Positions 19,258 to 28,344 of a DNA stretch of 64,000 bases are shown here, piece after piece. The stretch's first letter is position 1. Each line of letters begins with the position of its first letter. Source of the stretch: Alphaproteobacteria bacterium (GTDB lineage Bacteria > Myxococcota_A > UBA796 > GCA-2862545); NCBI GenBank assembly GCA_020632955.1, contig JACKEO010000008.1, positions 1-64,000 on the forward strand, given 5' to 3'. The translations under genes and the position numbers were made by a program. The notes under the pieces are model-generated. The model made no database searches. It saw nothing but the letters and a program-made list of their open reading frames with translations, and was not told the DNA's origin.

Positions 19258-22200
19258 ATGCCGCAGCGCCTCCGCGTGGGAGCCCTCGTCGTGCTCCCGA
19301 TGTCCGGTTGCCTCCTCGGCGCCCCACCCGACAAGGACTACGCCGGGCCGCAGCTGCTCGAGCCGCCTCGCCTGTTGGCACCGTCGGAGTCCTCGGAGGA
19401 CGGCACGCTCCGCGCCCGCGCAGGCACCGAGGTCGTGGTGGAGCTCCGCACCTCAGGCCGCGTGGACCTCGAACGCACCAGCGTGTCACTCGGCGGCCAC
19501 GCCCTGCGACCGGTCGCCAGGGTGGACGAGCACACCTTCCGCTACGCCCGGCTGCTGGACGGGTCCGAGGGCACGGGGCCCAAGACGATCGGGGGCGTGC
19601 TGCGCGCCGCCGACGACCCGCCCGAGGCCGGCACGCGCTTCGCCACGTCCGAGGCCCAGCTCACCACCGACTTCCTGCCGCCCTCCGCCGCCTGCGTGCT
19701 CGCGCCGCTCCAGGCCAACGCCGGCGACCGCATCGTCCTGACCATCACGCCCACCGAGGCGCTGCAGGGAGGCCTGCCCGAGGTGGTGATCTCCGCACCC
19801 GAGCTCGTGGTGGATCCACCCGAGCCGGCACCCGGACCCCTCGTCTACACGATCACCGGGCCCCGAGGGGTGAACCACGACGGCTACACGCTGCGGGTCA
19901 CCGGCACGGACCTCGCTGGCAATCCCCAGGCGGGCGACTCGCTGTGCACCGAAGGCGCGCCGCGTGGCACACGCCTGGGCGCCGGCCCCACCCTGGCCCC
20001 CGGGGAGGACGTGCAGGTCCTGGCCCCCGACAGTCCGACGATCGACGGGAGGCCGTGGGTACGGGCAGGCGCGATCGTCGCCGTGCACATCCCCACGGCG
20101 GCGCCCATCGACCCCGCGGCGAGCGAGCTGTCGCTGTCGGGCCTGCCGGGCACCTTCGACGAGGGATCCAGCACGCCCACCCACGCGGTCTGGCGCGTGC
20201 CCATCGCCCAGGACAGCGGCGACGGCCCCAAGGACCTCGACGCGCGCCTGGTCGACGACGCCGGCAACACCCTGCGCCTGCAGCGACCCGACGTGGTGCA
20301 CGTCGATCTCACCCCACCCGCCGGGGCCTGCTTCCTGGCGCCGCGACCCGCCTCGGCCAGCCGCGGTCCGACCTTCACCTACACACCGGACGAGCCCCTG
20401 GGCGCGCCCCCCGAAGCCGAAGCGCACGGCACGACCCTGGGCACCCCCGCCTTCGACGGCGTGCGGTGGAGCTGGCCCGTGCAGGTGCCCCCGGACGAGG
20501 ACCTCACCTACACCGTGGACCTGAAGGCGACGGATCGCGTGGGGAACGAGGCCGAGGGCGACGCGATCTGTCCCGCACAGGACCGCACCGGCACCGTGCT
20601 GGGACGCCCACCGGAGCTCCTGGCACCGCCCAGCCTGAGGGTGGTCTCGGGCCCGCACGCCACCGTGACCGACGGCCTCGATCGCGTCGGGAGCGACGCC
20701 GAGCTGGCCGTGCGGATCGAGACGGTCTCGCCGGTCGACACCCAGGCCAGCACGGTGCAGCTCGGCGACCTGGTGCTCGCCTTCGACGGCACCCACGGCG
20801 ACTGGCGCGGGCGGGTGCGCGCCACCGCGGACGGCCCCAAGCTGCTCCGCGCCGTGCTCCTCGATCCGGTCGGCAACCTCACGCGCGTGCAGGACGACGC
20901 GATCGGGGTGGTGGTCGACACGACGCCGCCCGCCCTCGCCACGGCCGTGATCACGCGGTCGCCCTTCTTCGCACCGGCCGTCGAGGACCCCGACGTGCTG
21001 CGGCTCGCGCCCCGTGACCCGCTCACGGGCGCCGAGGTGGTGGCCACCGTGCGCATCGAGGCCACCGAACCCCTCGCGGCCACGCCCGAGCTCCGGATCG
21101 ACGGACCCGGTGGGCTCGCCTTCCAGCTGGACGCGTCCACCCCCACCTCCACGCTCTGGCATGCCGACGCCCTCACCGCCCAGGCCGAGGGCCGACACGC
21201 CCTGCGCGTGGTGCTCCGCGACGCCGTCGGCAACACGAGCACGCCGCTCCCGCTGCTGCCCGAGCTCGAGGTGGACGCCACGCGGCCCCTGCCCCCCGAC
21301 ACCGAGACGCCGGAGCGCATCGTGCAGGTACGTGCGCCATGGGGGTCCCCCGCCGAGGGCCGAGGTCCCTTCCAGGAGGTCCGCGGGGGGGCGGGGGCGG
21401 CGACGCCAGGCGCCACCGTGATCCTCGAGGCGGCAGGCGGCGTGTTCGACACGGTCCGGGCGGCCTCCGACGGCAGCTTCGTCCTCACCGCGCCGGCGTC
21501 GGACCCGCCCACGGTCGGGGTGGGGCAGCTGGACGCCGCGGGCAACCGGTCCGACGTGGTGCGCGTGCGCGACGGGCTCGTGATCGCGACGCCGGGCACC
21601 ACGACCCGTCCCAGTCCGCACCAGCTGCGCAGCAGCGCATTCGCCCAGGTCGGCAACGCGCGCTTCGAGCCGGTGGAGGCACCGGACCATGCGAGCCGGC
21701 GGGGTCCCCTGGTGGCCACCGGAGGCGCCGACCACTGGGAGGAGCTCACCCCCGCCACCACCCGCGGGCCCACACCGCGCCTCGGCACCGCGATGACCTG
21801 GGACCCCGTGCAGGGCGAGATCGTCCTCTTCGGCGGGCGTGACGGGATCACCTGGCGCGACGACACCTGGGTCTGGCGCAACGGGCAGTGGCGGGAGCGG
21901 GTGCTCGGCGGCGCCAGGCCACTCCCCCGTCTCGCGCACACCCTCGCCTGGGATCCTGCGCTGCAGCGGGTGGTGCTGTACGGCGGCACCACCAGCTCGG
22001 ACGTGCTCACCGATCTGTGGGCCTGGGACGGCGAGCGCTGGTCCGAGCTGCACCCCGACGGGCGACGGCCGCCGCCGCGAAAGTACACCGCGCTCGCGGC
22101 CGATCCGGTGCACCACACCCTCCTCCTGCACGGCGGGGACGGCGCCTTCACGGAGCGGGGCGACACCTGGCTGTGGGATGGCCTCCGATGGACGGAGGTC

Positions 22201-24708
22201 ACGCCGGAGGCCGGAGGGCCCGGCGTGCGCCAGGGCCACGAGATGGTCTGGGATCCCGCCGGACAGGAGGTGGTGCTGTACGGCGGAAGCCGCGCCGGCG
22301 TCCTGCTGGACGACACCTGGGTGTGGGACGGCACGGCGTGGACGGAGATCGTGTTGCCCGACGGCGCGCCGCGTCCGCCCGCCCTCGCCTTCCACGCCCT
22401 GGCGTCCTCGCCCGACGGCGAGGTCCTGCTGTTCGGCGGCGCCACGCCCGGGCCGAGGAGCCAGGCGACCTGGCGCTGGGACGGGGCGGCCCACACGTGG
22501 ACCGACGTCACCCCCCCTCCCGAGGAGCGACCGCCTGCCCGTCGCTTCCACGATCTCGCGTGGGACCCGGCAGACCAGCGGATGGTCACCTTCGGAGGCC
22601 AGGTGGGCACGGCGCGGATGGACGACACGTGGGCCTGGGACGGTCACGCCTGGGTGGACGTGACGCCGACGGGGGAGGTCCTCGTGGGCCGATCCGGCCA
22701 CGCCGTGGCCCTCGACCCGGTCCACGACAGCCTCCTGCTCTTCGGCGGCACCGACGGCGTCGGCTTCCTCGGCGACACATGGTCCTGGACCCGGTCCGGC
22801 TGGCGCGCTGCGGTGACCGAGGCGGGCCCCGCTCCGCCACCCCGTACCGAGCACGCGCTGGCGCCCGACCTCGTCCGCGGCGAGCTCGTGCTCTTCGGGG
22901 GGCAGGACGGCAGCCTCCGCGACGACACCTGGGTGTGGGACGGCACGACCTGGACCGAGGTCCACCCCCCGTTGCCGGTGCCGGCCGGGCGCTGGGAGCA
23001 CCCGCTCGTCTGGGACCCGGTGCGCGAGGAGATCGTGCTGTTCGGCGGGCGTGGCACGACGGGCGTGCTCGACGACACCTGGGTCTGGGACGGCAGCGCC
23101 TGGACGGAGCTGACCCCTGACGAGCGTCCGCCCGCACGGTCCGAGCACGCCATGTTCTGGGATCCGCACCGTCTCGAGGTCGTGGTCCACGGAGGTCTGT
23201 CGGCGGACGCTCGCCTCGACGACACCTGGGCCTGGAACGGCGACACCTGGGTCCAGCTCACCACCACCGGAGACCGCCCGGTGACGCGGGACCGCCACGC
23301 CATCGCCTGGGACCCCTCGCGCCAGCAGCACCTGCTCACCGGCAGGGCCGCGGGTGCCCAGCGCGACGTCGAGCACTGGTGGTGGGACGGCCGCGACGCC
23401 TCCTGGTACGAGGGCGCGTCGGGCGGCACCGTGAGCACGCCACGCGAGGACCACACCCTCACGGCCGATCCGGTGCACGCCGGCGTGCTCCAGGTCGGCG
23501 GCTACGACGGCTCGCGTCGACCCGACGCCTGGCGCGTCCGCTCGGGGGGGCCCCTGCGTCCGGCCCAGCACTTCGAGGTGGACCAGGTGGACGCCGGCGT
23601 GCCCGACGCCATCGTCACCTCGCTGACCGCTCGATGGATCGGGGGGGGAGAGGGCTTCCCCACGACGGGCCCGACCGAGGGCGCGCGTCTGCACCTCTGG
23701 GACGGGATCGCCTGGGTGCCGGGACCCGCCCACGACAGCGGCTCCGCAGCGCCCGAGGAGCTCTGCTGGAGCGTGCGTCGCGCCGACGACCAGCCCGCCC
23801 AGCCGGACTGCACGGTCGAGACCGACCCGGTGCTCCTCGACGAGGCCGTGTCCACCGGCGAGGGCGCTGGCACGCGCTGGGCGCTGCTCCCGATCGCCCC
23901 CACGGGCACCGGACGACGACCTGATGGCCGCCTCGCCTACGCCTCCGTGGTCACCGACACCGTGGAGGTCTGGACGCGCTACCGTCGCCCCCCCGCCACC
24001 CTGGTCTGCGCCACGGGCGACGTCGACCTCGATCTCGTGTGCGACGACGTGGACCCCTGCCTGGGCCGGCAGGCGCTGGGCGACCACGACAGCGACGGCC
24101 TCTGCGACGACGTGGACCTCTGCTCGGGTCCCGACGTGCGGGGAGACGAGGACGGTGACGGCGTCTGCACGTCCACGCCGCTGCTCGCCTCCTGGGACTT
24201 CGCAGCCTGCCCCGACGGCTGGACCCTGGCGGGCGACTGGGCCTGCGGGCCTCCCCAGGAGGGACCGGCGTCCGTCCCCACGGACACCTCGGCGATCGGC
24301 ACGGTGCTGGACGGGCCGTACAGCAGCCAGACCCAGGCCGACCACACCACCGACGGCGCCACCTCGCCTGCGATCGACATCCCGGCAGAGGGCGTGACCA
24401 CCCTCCACGCCAGGCTGTGGTGGCGCTTCCAGACCGACAACTACGACGGCTTCCGCGTCGTGGTGGTCGCAGAGGACGACTCCGTCCACCCGCTGGAGCC
24501 CAGCCTGCCCTATGACACCTTCGCCTTCCGCGGGGTGTGGACCTGGGGAGGTGACGCAAGCGGACTGGGCTGGCAGCCGGTGCGCGCGGACCTCACGCCC
24601 TACGCCGGGCAGCGCGTGCGGATCGCCTTCGAGCAGGCCACCGACTGGGCCGCGGAGGAGGACGGCGCCTTCGTCGACGCCGTGCGCATCGCCCACCTGC
24701 CGCCCTGA
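19258..24708 (+). CDS. giant kelch-repeat lipoprotein with Ig-like modules
   Basis: A 1,816-residue exported protein, probably anchored at Cys18 (MSGC lipobox). Residues 30-790 are Ig-like modules, each ending with patterns like VDTTPP or DAVGN. Residues 810-1435 hold eleven kelch-like repeats with the signature GD(D)TWVWDG..W plus a GG pair, about 50 residues each. Near residues 1595-1640 is a thrombospondin-type-3-like acidic stretch (DLDLVCDDVDPC, DHDSDGLCDDVD, DEDGDGVC) that probably binds calcium. The final 160 residues look like a MAM/lectin-like beta-sandwich. GTG/ATG choice: ATG 19258 follows GGGGGG at 3 bases. A surface-exposed binding protein is likely; the ligand is unknown. Confidence 0.85.
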   Translation: MPQRLRVGALVVLPMSGCLLGAPPDKDYAGPQLLEPPRLLAPSESSEDGTLRARAGTEVVVELRTSGRVDLERTSVSLGGHALRPVARVDEHTFRYARLLDGSEGTGPKTIGGVLRAADDPPEAGTRFATSEAQLTTDFLPPSAACVLAPLQANAGDRIVLTITPTEALQGGLPEVVISAPELVVDPPEPAPGPLVYTITGPRGVNHDGYTLRVTGTDLAGNPQAGDSLCTEGAPRGTRLGAGPTLAPGEDVQVLAPDSPTIDGRPWVRAGAIVAVHIPTAAPIDPAASELSLSGLPGTFDEGSSTPTHAVWRVPIAQDSGDGPKDLDARLVDDAGNTLRLQRPDVVHVDLTPPAGACFLAPRPASASRGPTFTYTPDEPLGAPPEAEAHGTTLGTPAFDGVRWSWPVQVPPDEDLTYTVDLKATDRVGNEAEGDAICPAQDRTGTVLGRPPELLAPPSLRVVSGPHATVTDGLDRVGSDAELAVRIETVSPVDTQASTVQLGDLVLAFDGTHGDWRGRVRATADGPKLLRAVLLDPVGNLTRVQDDAIGVVVDTTPPALATAVITRSPFFAPAVEDPDVLRLAPRDPLTGAEVVATVRIEATEPLAATPELRIDGPGGLAFQLDASTPTSTLWHADALTAQAEGRHALRVVLRDAVGNTSTPLPLLPELEVDATRPLPPDTETPERIVQVRAPWGSPAEGRGPFQEVRGGAGAATPGATVILEAAGGVFDTVRAASDGSFVLTAPASDPPTVGVGQLDAAGNRSDVVRVRDGLVIATPGTTTRPSPHQLRSSAFAQVGNARFEPVEAPDHASRRGPLVATGGADHWEELTPATTRGPTPRLGTAMTWDPVQGEIVLFGGRDGITWRDDTWVWRNGQWRERVLGGARPLPRLAHTLAWDPALQRVVLYGGTTSSDVLTDLWAWDGERWSELHPDGRRPPPRKYTALAADPVHHTLLLHGGDGAFTERGDTWLWDGLRWTEVTPEAGGPGVRQGHEMVWDPAGQEVVLYGGSRAGVLLDDTWVWDGTAWTEIVLPDGAPRPPALAFHALASSPDGEVLLFGGATPGPRSQATWRWDGAAHTWTDVTPPPEERPPARRFHDLAWDPADQRMVTFGGQVGTARMDDTWAWDGHAWVDVTPTGEVLVGRSGHAVALDPVHDSLLLFGGTDGVGFLGDTWSWTRSGWRAAVTEAGPAPPPRTEHALAPDLVRGELVLFGGQDGSLRDDTWVWDGTTWTEVHPPLPVPAGRWEHPLVWDPVREEIVLFGGRGTTGVLDDTWVWDGSAWTELTPDERPPARSEHAMFWDPHRLEVVVHGGLSADARLDDTWAWNGDTWVQLTTTGDRPVTRDRHAIAWDPSRQQHLLTGRAAGAQRDVEHWWWDGRDASWYEGASGGTVSTPREDHTLTADPVHAGVLQVGGYDGSRRPDAWRVRSGGPLRPAQHFEVDQVDAGVPDAIVTSLTARWIGGGEGFPTTGPTEGARLHLWDGIAWVPGPAHDSGSAAPEELCWSVRRADDQPAQPDCTVETDPVLLDEAVSTGEGAGTRWALLPIAPTGTGRRPDGRLAYASVVTDTVEVWTRYRRPPATLVCATGDVDLDLVCDDVDPCLGRQALGDHDSDGLCDDVDLCSGPDVRGDEDGDGVCTSTPLLASWDFAACPDGWTLAGDWACGPPQEGPASVPTDTSAIGTVLDGPYSSQTQADHTTDGATSPAIDIPAEGVTTLHARLWWRFQTDNYDGFRVVVVAEDDSVHPLEPSLPYDTFAFRGVWTWGGDASGLGWQPVRADLTPYAGQRVRIAFEQATDWAAEEDGAFVDAVRIAHLPP

Positions 24709-24768
24709 GCGCCCGGCCGGTTCGCGCCACCCTCCGGGCCGTGTTGGAGGACGGGGCAGGAGGACAGC

Positions 24769-26547
24769 ATGGGTCGCTCGATCCGCGGGCTGGTGGGTGC
24801 GGCCCTGGCGATGGCGCCCACCGCCGGGCACGCCGCGCGACCCTCGCCCCGCGCGGAGGCGGCCTGGGCCGCGCTCGTGGCCGAGCACGCGGTGCACGAC
24901 GCCCTCCTCGATCCCCTGAGCGCTGGCGAGGAGGGCGATGGGGAGGCCCTGGCGCGGCTGCCGGACACGTCCAGCGAGGCGGGTGCCCAGGCCGAGGCCC
25001 GGCGCCTCTCGCTCCAGGCCGGGCTGGCCCGCGTGGACCCCGCGCGCCTGTCCGCCGAGCACGCCCTCGATCACGCCCTGCTGTCACGCGCCCTGCGCCT
25101 GGAGGCCGAGGCCTCCCAGCTCGACCTGGTGCGCATCGCCTTCGAGAACGACTGGGGCTTCCACACCCTGGGCGATCACCTCGGGCGCACCACGGTGATC
25201 GCCTCCCGCGCCGATGCCGAGGCCTGGCTGTCGCGCCTGGCCGCGCTGCCGGCCTGGGTCGACCAGCACCTCGGCCATCTCCAGCGCGGCATCGACACCG
25301 GGTTCACCCAGCCGACCCTGGTGGTGGACCGCGTGCTGGAGGTCGCGCGCGCGCAGGCGGCCACGCCCCCGGAGGCCAGCCCGCTGCTCCTGCCCTTCGC
25401 CGGCACGCCCCGAGGACTCGACGCCACCGAGGCCGACGCCTTCCGCGCCCGTGCCCTGGAGCTGGTGCGCACCGAGGTCCTGCCCCGCCAGCAGGCCTTC
25501 GTGGCCTTCCTGGAGCAGTCCTACCTGCCGGCGGCGCGTCCCTCCCTGGCCTGGCGCTCCCTGCCCGACGGCGAGACCAGCTACCGCTTCCTCGTGCAGC
25601 GCGAGACCACCACCGACCTGACCCCCGACGAGATCCACGCCCTCGGCCTCGCCGAGGTGGCGCGCATCCGGGGCCTGATGGAGGCCGACCTGCGGGCCAG
25701 CGGCTTCCCGGGCGACCTGTCCGCCTGGCTCGCCCACCTGCGCACCGAGCCCCGCTACTACGCCTCGTCCGCCGACGAGCTGCTCCGCCACGCCGCCGAG
25801 ATCGCGAAGCGCGCCGACGATCGCCTCCCCGCCCTCTTCGGTCGCCTGCCCCGCCTGCCCTACGGCGTGCGGCCCGTCCCCGACGAGCTCGCCGAGGGCT
25901 ACACCACCGCCCGCTACTGGCCCGGCTCCCCCGCCCTCGGACGGGCCGGCGGCTACATGGTCAACACCAGCCACCTCGACCAGCGCCCGCTCTACGAGCT
26001 GCCCGCGCTCACGCTGCACGAGGCCGTGCCCGGTCACCACCTCCAGATCGCGCTGGCCCAGGAGCTCACCGAGCTGCCGGCCTTCCGCCGCCACGCCAGC
26101 CCCACCGCCTACGTCGAGGGCTGGGCGCTCTACGCGGAGTTCCTCGGCGAGGAGATGGGCATGTACCGCACCCCCGAGGAGCGCTTCGGACGCTGGTCGA
26201 TGGAGATGTGGCGGGCCTGCCGCCTGGTGGCCGACACCGGCATCCACTGGCTCGGCTGGGATCTGGAGCAGGCGCGGACCTGCTTCACCGAGAACACCGC
26301 GCTGTCGCCGCACAACATCCAGACCGAGCTGGAGCGCTACGTCTCGTGGCCGGCCCAGGCGCTGGCCTACAAGGTGGGCGAGCTGACGATCCTGCGCCTG
26401 CGCCGCGAGGCCGAGGCCGCCCTGGGCGACCGCTTCGACGTGCGCGCCTTCCACGACGTGATCCTCGGGTCGGGCGCGCTGCCGCTCGACGTGCTGGAAC
26501 AGCAGGTGCAGGGCTGGGTGGCCACGCAACGGGAGCAGGGCCGATGA
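24769..26547 (+). CDS. DUF885-family secreted hydrolase
   Basis: A 592-residue protein with an N-terminal signal peptide (cleavage likely after GHA near residue 24). The rest matches the DUF885 family, which is probably zinc-dependent. It has the motif HEAVPGHH at 417-424, a downstream YVEGWALYAEFLGEEMG with acidic ligand candidates, and a C-terminal YVSWPAQALAYKVG. Members are related to gluzincin peptidases, but few have defined substrates. The stop overlaps the start of the cytochrome P450 gene by 4 bases (ATGA), so the two proteins are translated from one transcript. Confidence 0.85.
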   Translation: MGRSIRGLVGAALAMAPTAGHAARPSPRAEAAWAALVAEHAVHDALLDPLSAGEEGDGEALARLPDTSSEAGAQAEARRLSLQAGLARVDPARLSAEHALDHALLSRALRLEAEASQLDLVRIAFENDWGFHTLGDHLGRTTVIASRADAEAWLSRLAALPAWVDQHLGHLQRGIDTGFTQPTLVVDRVLEVARAQAATPPEASPLLLPFAGTPRGLDATEADAFRARALELVRTEVLPRQQAFVAFLEQSYLPAARPSLAWRSLPDGETSYRFLVQRETTTDLTPDEIHALGLAEVARIRGLMEADLRASGFPGDLSAWLAHLRTEPRYYASSADELLRHAAEIAKRADDRLPALFGRLPRLPYGVRPVPDELAEGYTTARYWPGSPALGRAGGYMVNTSHLDQRPLYELPALTLHEAVPGHHLQIALAQELTELPAFRRHASPTAYVEGWALYAEFLGEEMGMYRTPEERFGRWSMEMWRACRLVADTGIHWLGWDLEQARTCFTENTALSPHNIQTELERYVSWPAQALAYKVGELTILRLRREAEAALGDRFDVRAFHDVILGSGALPLDVLEQQVQGWVATQREQGR

Positions 26548-27842
26548 CCGCGCTGGGCTGGTCCCGGGTCCCGCGACCGCCCCACCACCCGGTGCTGGGC
26601 CACTTCCCGGACTGGATGGGCACGGCCCGCGCGCGCAAGGTGCTCGACACGGTGCTCGGCTACGCCGAGACCTGCGGCGGCCTCGCCCGGGTGCCGCTGG
26701 GACCCGCCTCGCTGCTGGTGCTGTCGGACCCCGAGCCCATCGCCACGCTCCTGCAGGCCGAGAGCGCGAACGTGAAGGGCTGGCCCTACCGGCTCACGCG
26801 CGTGGTGCTCGACAACGTGCTGCTGCTCAACGGCGACGACTGGGCCCGCGCCCGCGTGCAGTACCGACGCGCCCTGCGCGGCGTCGACGCGATGGGGGCG
26901 GTGGACGCGGCCCTCGAGCCCTTCCTCGGCCACCTGCGCACCGCCGACGCCGTCGATCTGGGTCCTGCCGTGAGCCAGCTCGCCGCCGACGCCGTCTGCG
27001 CCCTGCTGGTGTCCGACCGCTACGACCCCGCCCTCGAGCCGCACCGGGCGCGCGTGCAGCACGAGCTCGCGGCCGTGGGCATCGACCTGCAGTGCCAGCC
27101 CTGGGCCTACCTCTCGCCCGCGCGGTGGGTGGCGCTGCGGCGCTCGGTCACCGCGATGCGGGCGTGGTTCATGGCGCACGTGAGGCGTCGGCAGGCCGAC
27201 CCCGGCGCGCACGACGACGTCCTCGCCGGCTTCGCCGCCGCGGCCGGGGAGGGTCACGGCAGCGCAGCCCCCGAAGCCCTGCGCGACGGCCTGGTGAACG
27301 TCTTCTTCACCGCCCACGACGTGCTCACCGCGGCGACGAGCTGGTGCCTCTGGCTGCTGGCGCGTCACCCCGAGACCCAGGCCGCCATCCGCCGCGGCGA
27401 GCCCGACGCGCTGGCCTGCGCCGTGCGCGAGTCCCTGCGGCTCTACCCCGGCTACCCGCTGTTCTCGCGGCGCACCCAGGCCCCCCTGGAGCTCGACGGT
27501 CACCTCGTCCCCGCCGGCGTGGACGTGATCGTCAGCCCCTGGGTGGTGCACCGCCTCGCCCGCCACTGGCCCGACCCGCTGGCCTTTCGCCCGGAGCGCT
27601 GGGCAGGTCGCACCGAGCAGCCCGTGGGCCCCGGACCACGCGGCGCCTACCTGCCCTTCGGGGGCGGGCACCGCAGCTGCATCGCCTTCGCGATGGCCTT
27701 GCCCATGCTCACCCGCGTGGTGGAACGCGTGGTGGCGGAGGTGGAGCTGGAGGCGCAGCCCGGCCACGAGCCCGACGTGGTGTACTGGGGGTCGGCGAGC
27801 TCCGCGAACGGGCTGCCGGTGCGGGTGCGGACGGTGGGGTGA
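26544..27842 (+). CDS. cytochrome P450
   Basis: A 432-residue soluble P450. The heme-ligand motif is FGGGHRSCIAFAMA with Cys379. The K-helix ExxR is ESLRLYPG, and the PERF-like motif FRPERWAG lies between them. The I-helix reads NVFFTAHDVLTAATSW; the usual A/GGxxT is replaced by TAHDVLTA, so the oxygen-activating residues are atypical. No signal or membrane anchor is seen. The order with the DUF885 gene is shared (ATGA overlap). The substrate is unknown. Electron donors are not adjacent, although a small ferredoxin gene lies at 53369. Confidence 0.92.
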   Translation: MTALGWSRVPRPPHHPVLGHFPDWMGTARARKVLDTVLGYAETCGGLARVPLGPASLLVLSDPEPIATLLQAESANVKGWPYRLTRVVLDNVLLLNGDDWARARVQYRRALRGVDAMGAVDAALEPFLGHLRTADAVDLGPAVSQLAADAVCALLVSDRYDPALEPHRARVQHELAAVGIDLQCQPWAYLSPARWVALRRSVTAMRAWFMAHVRRRQADPGAHDDVLAGFAAAAGEGHGSAAPEALRDGLVNVFFTAHDVLTAATSWCLWLLARHPETQAAIRRGEPDALACAVRESLRLYPGYPLFSRRTQAPLELDGHLVPAGVDVIVSPWVVHRLARHWPDPLAFRPERWAGRTEQPVGPGPRGAYLPFGGGHRSCIAFAMALPMLTRVVERVVAEVELEAQPGHEPDVVYWGSASSANGLPVRVRTVG

Positions 27843-27850
27843 ACGGGCAC

Positions 27851-28129
27851 CTACCCGTCTGCCACCATCTCCATCTCGCGCGGCCACACCTGCCGCAGAT
27901 CCCCGCAGCCGTCGCACATGGCGTAGCCCTCGGCGAGACAGATGCAGATGGCCTCGACGCAGGAGCACGGGTCGGACGGCTCCACCAGGTAGAAGCGCCC
28001 CGTGCGGCAGGCGGAGCACGCGCTGCCCTCGAGGGACCAGCGGGCCCGGCCAGGCACCCGCGCCTCCATGAGGGTGAGCTGGACTGCGGTGCCGTCGGCG
28101 TGGTGTCGCGTGCTCAAGCGCCCCTCCAT
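27851..28129 (-). CDS. small Cys-rich protein, possible zinc binder
   Basis: A 92-residue ORF. The C-terminal half has four closely spaced cysteine pairs (CSAC, CSC, CIC, CDGC), which suggests a zinc-ribbon-like or metal-binding fold. No family is recognised. The frame stays open upstream through the tRNA-Trp gene, so the internal ATG at 28129 is the credible start, although no strong Shine-Dalgarno site is seen. It converges with the P450 gene, 8 bp apart. Confidence is moderate because short ORFs in DNA this GC-rich are often spurious. Confidence 0.45.
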   Translation of the reverse strand: MEGRLSTRHHADGTAVQLTLMEARVPGRARWSLEGSACSACRTGRFYLVEPSDPCSCVEAICICLAEGYAMCDGCGDLRQVWPREMEMVADG

Positions 28130-28197
28130 CCCCGAGGCATAGCAGAGGTGTCGGACGGGCGGCGGACGGATCCTGTCCGGACCCGGCGCCGGAACGA

Positions 28198-28227
28198 CGA
28201 AGGCCCCGGCGCGGGCCGAGGCCTTCG
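28198..28227 (-). terminator. hairpin downstream of tRNA-Trp
   Basis: CGAAGGCC (28198-28205) pairs perfectly with GGCCTTCG (28220-28227), and an inner CGGC/GCCG helix extends the stem. On the minus strand it begins 3 bases past the tRNA-Trp 3' end and is followed by TCGTTCC, a weak U-rich tail. It is probably the terminator or a 3'-processing structure of the tRNA transcript. Confidence 0.55.
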
Positions 28228-28230
28228 AGA

Positions 28231-28303
28231 CAGGGGCACCAGGACTCGAACCCGGGACCTGCGGATTTGGAATCCGCTGCTCTACCAGCTGAGCTATACC
28301 CCT
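28231..28303 (-). tRNA. tRNA-Trp (CCA anticodon)
   Basis: On the minus strand the 73-nt sequence folds as a cloverleaf: a 7-bp acceptor stem (AGGGGTA with TGCCCCT, one G-U pair), a D arm with GCTC/GAGC, anticodon loop TTCCAAA giving CCA, and a T arm GTTCGAGTC. The discriminator base is G, as in bacterial tRNA-Trp. The 3' CCA is not encoded. Confidence 0.95.
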
Positions 28304-28314
28304 AGAGCCTTTCG

Positions 28315-28344
28315 GGCCTAACCGCGGCGCTCCCGGCGGGTCAA
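28315..28344 (-). promoter_or_regulatory. sigma-70-like promoter for tRNA-Trp
   Basis: On the minus strand TTGACC (28344-28339) is followed by 18 bases and TAGGCC (28320-28315), ending 11 bp before the tRNA 5' end. The tRNA-Val promoter has the same layout, with GGTTAGG at the same place. It overlaps the end of uppP, so the tRNA need not depend on upstream transcription. Confidence 0.5.

Noticed and set aside
19486..25074. An 1,862-residue open frame on the minus strand across the kelch gene
   Set aside because: It is antisense to a clearly real gene, has no domain or signal, and is the usual consequence of very high GC, which removes stop codons from the opposite frame.
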